Part shown: piece by piece, positions 7,748-12,500 of the stretch
Numbering within the stretch: the first letter of the stretch is position 1
How the letters are laid out: the number at the start of each line of letters is the position of its first letter
NCBI GenBank assembly: GCA_009663005.1
Contig: CM018915.1
Span: forward strand, 13,142,706-13,155,205
Length of the DNA: 12,500 bases
From: Actinidia chinensis
Lineage: Eukaryota > Streptophyta > Magnoliopsida > Ericales > Actinidiaceae
Direction of reading: 5' to 3'
Program-made: the position numbers and the translations under genes
Notes under the pieces: model-generated
Told to the model about the DNA's origin: nothing
Databases searched by the model: none
Seen by the model: the letters and a program-made list of their open reading frames with translations, nothing else

Positions 7748-8130
7748 TTTTCGGGCCGTTTTTTGAAAACAGCTCCGACGGCCGGTCTCATTGTTTGTGT
7801 GTTGCAGTTAGGTTGTTGCCGAACATACGTCGGACTCCATCCTACAGTTCCTCCACCGCTGGTCTACCACATGTGTCTATTTTAGATTTACTTCTCCATC
7901 ATCTCTCTCACAAGAACCCCACACAAACCAAAAGCAATTGGCATATTGGCCCACCGAATGGATAATTCTGACATTCTTCATAGACTTACTTTACTCTTTC
8001 TATAATTGTTGGTGATGATTCAGAACACTAGCCATGTATATATGCATGTTGATATGGCTGAAATGGAAAGTTAAGAGCAATGGTCTTGTGTCTGGGGAAG
8101 TAAGAATTGAGCAACATCTGTTGGCACCTC
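7748..8130. other. Spacer between the two direct repeats, nothing recognised
   Basis: The 383 bp hold no long open frame with a recognised product. Composition is more balanced than the repeats, with CG-containing words such as CTCCGACGGCCGG near 7773. A short frame from about 8035 ends after codons ATG GCT GAA ATG GAA AGT TAA; it is too short to call. The bases before copy B (8065-8130) differ from those before copy A, so the duplication starts at the CAACTC boundary. Confidence 0.45.
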
Positions 8131-8379
8131 ATCAACTCGGTCTTTTGGTGTTTACCTTTGTGGTCTTTTAAAGTTTCTCCTGTTTGGATGATGTGCTTCC
8201 TTGTTTGTTTTTCTTGTTTTATAGTTGCGTAAGTATATATATTATTAGTGATAGAGATATGCGCCAAACTTAGTTGTGATGCATTTCTGCAATGATATAA
8301 TTATTTCTTTCTTAGTTGTCCCTTTTTACTCATTTAGTACTCATTGTATTTGTTGATTGTTTTGTTAATAAAAGTCCTT
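8131..8379 (+). repeat. Direct repeat copy B, ending in AATAAA and an A-rich tail
   Basis: This is the partner of 7504-7747 in the same orientation, with starts 627 bases apart. Its end differs in a telling way: GTTAATAAAAGTCC contains AATAAA (8368-8373), and an A run follows at 8388-8397 just before a TA microsatellite. Copy A has AAGAAAA at the same place. This would suit the 3' end of a transcribed unit, but no gene upstream is recognised. Confidence 0.8.
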
Positions 8380-8398
8380 TTTTTCTGAAAAAAAAAAC

Positions 8399-8420
8399 TA
8401 TATATATTATATATATATAT
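8399..8420. repeat. TA microsatellite
   Basis: TA dinucleotides with one interruption run from 8399 to 8420 and lead straight into the first readable residues of the gypsy RNase H. The tract marks a boundary between unassigned DNA and the gypsy relic. Confidence 0.9.
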
Positions 8421-8780
8421 CTATCTGGCCTCGCCGCACCGCAATACGTGCAGTACTAGTCCGAGAAGAGTAAAATCCAAAAATAATATATTACGTTTAG
8501 CAAACTTTAAATTGGTGGCAGTAGGCCAGATTATCCGAGGATTAAAAAGATCGCCTATGCTTTCATGATCGCCGCCAGAAAACTTCGTCATTATTCCAGT
8601 CCCATTCCATCAATAGTGTTGACAGATCAACCACTAAAGCAGATTCTCCAACACCGGCACGTCGGGTACCTCCCTTAACTGGTCCATTGAGTAATGAGGT
8701 TCCACATCGATACAAGCCGAGAATAGCCATACAAGCCTAGGCCCTTGCTGATTTCATTGTGGAATTCACACATGAACCTC
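8421..8780 (+). pseudogene. gypsy RNase H remnant (C-terminal to RT)
   Basis: The complement of frames gives LYLASPH (8421 on), VLVREE near 8456, then PDYPRIKKIAYAFMIAARKLRH (about 8528-8590), matching the conserved gypsy block 'ARYP-IEK-A-AL--AARKLR-YF'. IVLTDQPLKQIL (about 8615-8650) follows, then RIAIQA-stop-ALADFIVEFT (about 8720-8770), where the linker to the second RNase H begins in Tat elements. RNase H would degrade the RNA template after cDNA synthesis. At least four frame changes and an in-frame TAG in the linker break it. The RT palm and fingers are missing to the left. Confidence 0.85.
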
Positions 8781-8784
8781 AACC

Positions 8785-9215
8785 AGAACAGCCCCTGAGC
8801 GGAAAATTCCCAAGACTGACTCTAGAGAAGGATCCCGCCGCTGGACGTTATCGTGGATGGGCTCTTCTAACACCCGGTGTGGTGCGGGACTCGTTCCTAC
8901 AGACTCCGTCAGGGAACAAGGAATACCCATAATAATAGGATTTAAAAGCCACTAATAATGAAGCCGATATGAAGCACTCCCTCGCCGGTTTAAGGGTAGC
9001 AGTGGATTTGTGGGCACAATCCTTGGAATCCTTAATTGATTCACAACTAGTGGTAACCAAGTTTCAAGGGACTACCTCGCCAAGGACACGAGAATGATAG
9101 CTTAGTTAGGCGAGGTAAAGGTCGTCATCCATAAAGATCAAGTTCTTCACAATCCGTCCAATTCCCCGAGAAGAAATAAAAGGCGGACGCCTTAGCTACT
9201 TTGGCATCACTTTTG
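8785..9215 (+). pseudogene. Archaeal-type second RNase H (aRNH) remnant
   Basis: Motifs: WTL-VDG (8842-8861), LKATNNEAD (about 8943-8965), SLAGLR-AVDLWAQSLES, IDSQLVVTKFQG (9035-9070), PREE (about 9162-9175), ADALATLASL (9183-9215). These are the blocks of the extra RNase H captured by Tat elements. The four acidic catalytic positions can still be found as codons: Asp 8856-8858 (out of frame), Glu 8960-8962, Asp 9038-9040 and Asp 9186-9188. Three successive stops near 8930-8940 and an early frameshift before VDG disable it. Its place between RNase H and integrase is the usual one. Confidence 0.85.
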
Positions 9216-9690
9216 AGTTTATTTCGAACATTTGGCGTGCCTCGGAATTTTTAGCAGCCCAAGCATGGGAATCACCAATCAGGTCCCTCCCAAGCGAAAG
9301 AAGTCCGACGTGGAGGGCCCGAACTTATTGCCTAGCTCCTGATGGTATCTGACCAAAAGAAAAACTTCAATCTCGCCGTCTCCAGTACAAAATCCGAAGA
9401 TTTTTACATATTCATGGAAAATTAACAAAAGGTCGTTCTCAGGACCCCTCTTGAATGTCTCCGACCAGAAGAGCAGAGTACGTCCTAAAAGAATACCTGA
9501 ATGCATCTGCGGGAACCACTCCGGAGGCCAGTCTTAGGCAGGACGGACAATTCGCCAAGGATATTTTTTGGCGACCATATTCGCCACGTCGACACCAAGG
9601 TTTGGGAATTGATGGAGAGTTGCCTCTTCATAACTCAAATCCCCTCACTGAAGTATGTGCAGCAGAATCTGTAACGCGCCGCCTTGAATT
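9216..9690 (+). pseudogene. gypsy integrase N-terminal zinc finger and start of core, degraded
   Basis: After a poorly conserved linker, GPLLNVS-P--AEYVLKE (about 9442-9490) and CICGNHSGGQSLAGRTIRQGYF (9508-9570) match the H2C2 integrase zinc-binding domain, whose gypsy form reads 'VHEG-CG-HSGGR-LA-KI-RQGYYWP'. The first zinc His (in 'VHEG') reads Pro, while the second (in GNHSGG) remains. The C-x2-C half is not recognisable. A possible start of the catalytic core follows as GIDGELPL (about 9606-9629) and V-AAESVT (9654-9678), with about 14 expected residues missing between them; this last part is tentative. Beyond 9690 no core motif (second Asp, Glu) was found. Confidence 0.75.
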
Positions 9691-11780
9691 CCCCCTAGGC
9701 TTTGAAAGTCCTCATGGCTTGCCCTTGGCCTTCGCCATTTTATTTGTGATTTCCCCACGGTGGCACTTCAGATCATCCACCTCGTGCCAGCTTTTGATCC
9801 CAAGCCTTCCGCTAAGCTCGACAACCGATTTTCCGCCTTAATAGCTCGCTTTTGACTTTACCAATTCAAGCTCCCGGAATCTGCACGAGCCATATGGAAG
9901 TCTATGTCTTGATATGCTCCTGGCTTACGAGGGCAAGAGAAGAGACGAACACGACCACCCTTCCAAAATAACAACTCCAGTATTTGTCAAAAGAAACAAC
10001 GCCAATTTCACAAAATTACCTTACCCAAAGCATGGAAAGGATTTGGCGACCACTTCATTCTCGGATATTGAATCAATCTCTTTCTTGTCGGAGCCCGAAA
10101 TCACTGTAGTGAGCACCCTCCGGCCACAGAAGCATCCGACATCATCGATTCGGATCCATATCACCACCAGGGGAAAGGTCCCAGCCTCAACAGCACGCCC
10201 CCCTGGCGTTGACGCCCCTCGGGTGGATTTGAATCTTTTAGGCGGCGGGCGGCGCGCTTCCTTTCCCTTCGCAGAGTCCGGCTCGCCTTTTTCGTATTAC
10301 TGATTGCCTTCCCGCGTAGTTTTTTCGAAAGAACGACTCCTTTGGTGGGAGCTTGGCTGTCGTCCGCCTTCAGAGCCTCTCGGCCTGGCCTTACTTCCTT
10401 TTTTTTTCACCCAAGGCGGGGGCACCAACTCGAGCCGACATAGCTGACATGTGAATATGTCAGATAAGGAAGAAACAGCAAATAACTGGTTTCAGAATAA
10501 CCATCAGATCTGAGCTCGAGGACAGTCGGATCCCAATGACATCCAACACGAATCCGCACTAGAGCCAAAAACCTTTTCCCGATAGAGAGTCAGAAACGAG
10601 TCTTTACTTCACCCCGAGCCACCTATAAGGGTTTAATCGGGATTACCAGGCAGGGCTCTCCAATTGCCCCTCCGATACCCGTCCAATGACTCCCGGTATT
10701 CAACCGAATCTTCGCGAGTACCGAACTCACCTCACACCCGAGGTCCGTGTTGTCTCCGCCCCTGAAGAAGCCCGTGCAACCGACCGAATGTTTCTTGAGG
10801 TTCGTGAACCCAGAACCTTTGAAACCTCGAAGTAGCCTCCCGGGCTCTACTTCCCGAAAGATCGTCTCCTTCCGCCTTGGCGTCACCCGGACAGAGCCGG
10901 ACACTGTTGCAGCTTTTCCCTGAAAATCGCATGTCAGGCGACGATAATGGCTCACACTCGTAACAAATAGGAACTAACCAGCGTCCCCCAGATCGGGCCT
11001 GTGGAGTACCTTATCGCAGGCGGCCATGCCTGAGGGGAACTCCCACTCGTCCCCCGAGCAAACAAGAATCCGTCTTCCATCCCTTTACGTTGCTCGTGAT
11101 CCTCGGAGCAGTTCTTCTCGGGCCTCGCCGTGAAGTAGTACCATCCCCGAATCAGGTAGGGACTGAGGGATGTATAAGCCCTAATTCGTCACAGGACATG
11201 TGTTTGAATGACCCAGATCACATCGAACAATGACTGATCGCCATGCTTGGGAGATAACGGCGCAGGGCACTCTTGTAGAAGCAAAATTTCCCTTATGCCT
11301 CTATGAATGGGAAGCCTTAAACCGGCCAGAAAATCGGTTCGTAAAACGCTACCTCGCTTGGCGGGCTTATAATTGTTTCGCCACCCCAAGAATCTAGGGG
11401 CGAAGCGTACCCCTGGGGGAAATGAATACTAGCTCGCGCGATTGTTCCAATTCAGCCTGGGACATGACGTTACTCTCCTTAGTGAGACTCGAAGTATCCA
11501 TCTTTGGGGAATTTGTTAGTATTGGTGGAACGAGAGAGACTAGGTTTCTTTTCGTCGATAAAAATAAAGGGGAAAAAACAAACTTCCTCCCTAGATGATC
11601 GGATTATCCAGAAGGCAGGGATTGCTCAGATTCTTCAGTTTCCGAGGTTGGTTCTTGGAGGACATAAACGGGACAGTCGACCGGTTTTACTGCGAGATGC
11701 AGTTCAAAAATGGAGCAGCCACTTCGCAGCAACGGAAATGTGCGAATGAAATATGTTTAACCCCATTTTAATCTACATAT
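9691..11780. other. About 2 kb spacer between gypsy integrase and 3' LTR, no protein recognised
   Basis: This stretch lies where Tat elements carry a long 3' region, sometimes with extra antisense frames. The open frames are a plus-strand one at 9914-10303 (129 codons), minus-strand ones at 10623-10955 (110 codons) and 11189-11389, and a plus-strand one at 11504-11749. None resembles a family I know. On the minus strand near 10450, two ATGs open a short basic frame (MSARVGAPALGEKKRK) that stops at an A9 run; the next frame continues Ser/Arg-rich. The rest of the integrase core should fall in the first part but was not found. Composition is GC-richer than the copia half. Confidence 0.5.
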
Positions 11781-11788
11781 AGGGGGGG
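11781..11788 (+). promoter_or_regulatory. Polypurine tract of the gypsy element
   Basis: AGGGGGGG is followed immediately by TGTGATCG, the classic layout of a polypurine tract against the 5' end of a 3' LTR. It would prime plus-strand synthesis. The G7 run after an AT-rich stretch (ATCTACATAT) is distinctive. Confidence 0.8.
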
Positions 11789-11790
11789 TG

Positions 11791-11821
11791 TGATCGATCG
11801 GGCCCAAGGGCCCGCAGATCA
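11791..11821. other. Hairpin at the gypsy LTR start
   Basis: GGGCCC (11800-11805), AA, GGGCCC (11808-11813) form a perfect inverted pair. It is extended by TGATC (11791-11795) and GATCA (11817-11821) with a small internal loop. It sits two bases inside the LTR, next to the G-run of the polypurine tract. Confidence 0.75.
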
Positions 11822-12231
11822 CGCGACGTTCGATTTCTGAGATGTAAAACCGCCGGTCCCGCCACTAGAGCCTTTCCGCCGACTCAACCTATTCTGTATT
11901 TAAGTTCCTCGTCCACGTGGACTCCTCTGGGTGAGGTCCGCTGTGATTGACGCCCACCTGGCCAACCAATCATTGCGCAAACACGTCACATTGTCATGCA
12001 AACAGGCTGTGAATTCCTCTGTGATTAAACCATCTAGGATTGGATGCCTACGTCGCCTACCGCCTATCGCGCATTAAAATTGTACAAATCTTCCCGGTAA
12101 TCTGAATTAACCCTTATTGCGCTAGAGCTACTTGCTCGCCCAAAAGTTTTGCCTAGTGAACTACAGTTCAACCATGCCGCCTAATTATATCGCCTAAGGG
12201 GTAAGATGTCTAGATCGCCCACAAGTTCGTG

Positions 12232-12238
12232 TATAAAA
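12232..12238 (+). promoter_or_regulatory. TATA box in the gypsy LTR
   Basis: TATAAAA after GTTCGTG, about 440 bases into the LTR, is the best core-promoter match there; transcription would start near 12265. The R region and polyadenylation site cannot be fixed from one LTR. Confidence 0.5.
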
Positions 12239-12500
12239 CGACTTATGAATCGGATCACCATACATCGTCGCCATTAAGGAGAACGCCCTTCCTTACACAG
12301 GAATCTTGGATCGCCAATCGACGATTTTCCGCCATATATATCTCGTCACCCAAAGCTATATCGCTTAGGTTTGGAAAGTTTGGACGCGCCCGTTTTCAAC
12401 CCTGAATACTGCAATAAATGACCGCATCCTGCCGAAGTAAATCAAGTCAAAAAGGAAAACGACAGGGTTGGAAACTAATCAGCTTTTTATTATCCATCAA

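Larger units (their letters stand above)
8421..12500 (+). mobile_element. 3' part of a Ty3/gypsy element of the Tat type
   Basis: Domains follow gypsy order with integrase after RNase H: RNase H, a second archaeal-type RNase H, integrase zinc-binding domain, a long spacer, polypurine tract and 3' LTR. The second RNase H after the usual one is characteristic of the plant Tat lineage (Ogre, RIRE2, Grande and relatives). The RT core, protease, gag, primer-binding site and 5' LTR are absent from the window; the left edge coincides with a TA repeat. The segment is GC-richer than the copia part, with many CG dinucleotides. It carries many stops and cannot be functional. Lineage is inferred from motifs, not from a tree. 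Confidence 0.85.
11789..12500 (+). repeat. 3' LTR of the gypsy element, right end at or beyond the window edge
   Basis: It begins TGTGATCGATCGGGCC directly after the polypurine tract. A hairpin lies at its left end (11791-11821), and TATAAAA is at 12232-12238. It is non-coding and CG-rich in its first part, with TCGCC-type words recurring between about 12050 and 12370. At least 712 bp are inside the window; the last bases ATCCATCAA include a possible terminal CA, but no flanking sequence is available to confirm the end. Without the 5' LTR the identity test is impossible. Confidence 0.75.

Noticed and set aside
7504..8379. Direct repeats as the LTRs of a TRIM element
   Set aside because: Size would fit, but the repeats lack TG...CA termini, no tRNA-complementary site follows copy A, and no purine tract precedes copy B.
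8399..8420. TA tract as a target site or origin
   Set aside because: It is a plain microsatellite; nothing besides its position at a boundary supports a special role.
9455..9841. Plus-strand open frame of 128 codons as a gene
   Set aside because: Its first part lies in the integrase zinc-finger region but only partly in the right frame (AEYVLKE); the remainder has no recognisable family, so it is treated as relic sequence.
10623..10955. Minus-strand 110-codon frame as a host gene
   Set aside because: No recognised domain, no visible promoter or intron structure, and it lies inside the gypsy element between integrase and LTR; kept only as possible antisense debris.
1..12500. tRNA or rRNA genes, CRISPR arrays, prokaryotic operons
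   Set aside because: No cloverleaf-forming tRNA sequence, rRNA core or regularly spaced repeat array was seen; the tRNA-Met match at 7134 is only the short primer-binding site.

Overview
The window reads as repeat-filled intergenic DNA from a flowering plant. It holds no intact host gene. What can be recognised are decayed transposable elements: two plant Ty1/copia polyprotein relics, a third copia LTR whose primer-binding site is complementary to plant initiator tRNA-Met, a Ty3/gypsy relic of the Tat type with a second RNase H, and two Tourist-like inverted-repeat elements. All polyproteins are broken by stops and frameshifts. The species cannot be told from this sequence.

Layout. (1) 1-5880: a plus-strand copia element already running at base 1 and readable in order as gag, protease, GAG-pre-integrase, integrase, reverse transcriptase, RNase H, polypurine tract and the start of a 3' LTR. 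Its gag is split at codon level by a 2.2 kb insertion. (2) 136-2371: that insertion is two abutting, related, non-coding inverted-repeat elements separated by TTA, put into a TTA leucine codon of gag. They have GGACT-rich ends, AT-rich cores, and a polypyrimidine left arm opposite a polypurine right arm; a strong G-run cluster lies at 1108-1155. (3) 5885-6790: a minus-strand fragment of a different copia element (protease-integrase linker, GAG-pre-integrase, integrase core). (4) 6792-about 7275: a plus-strand copia 5' LTR with TATA box, primer-binding site and leader, then cut off. (5) 7276-8398: unassigned AT-rich DNA containing a direct repeat of about 245 bp (7504-7747 and 8131-8379). (6) 8399-8420: a TA microsatellite. 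(7) 8421-12500: the 3' part of a Tat-type gypsy element: RNase H, archaeal-type RNase H, integrase zinc finger, a spacer of about 2 kb without recognised protein, polypurine tract, and a 3' LTR that reaches or passes the window end.

Relative ages. The MITE pair is younger than the first copia element because it interrupts gag. The copia relics are AT-rich and poor in CG, whereas the gypsy part is GC-richer with many CG sites, so the two halves of the window have different histories. No cellular pathway is encoded. The most informative points are the reconstructable MITE insertion site, the unexplained direct repeat, and the abrupt start of the gypsy relic at a microsatellite.
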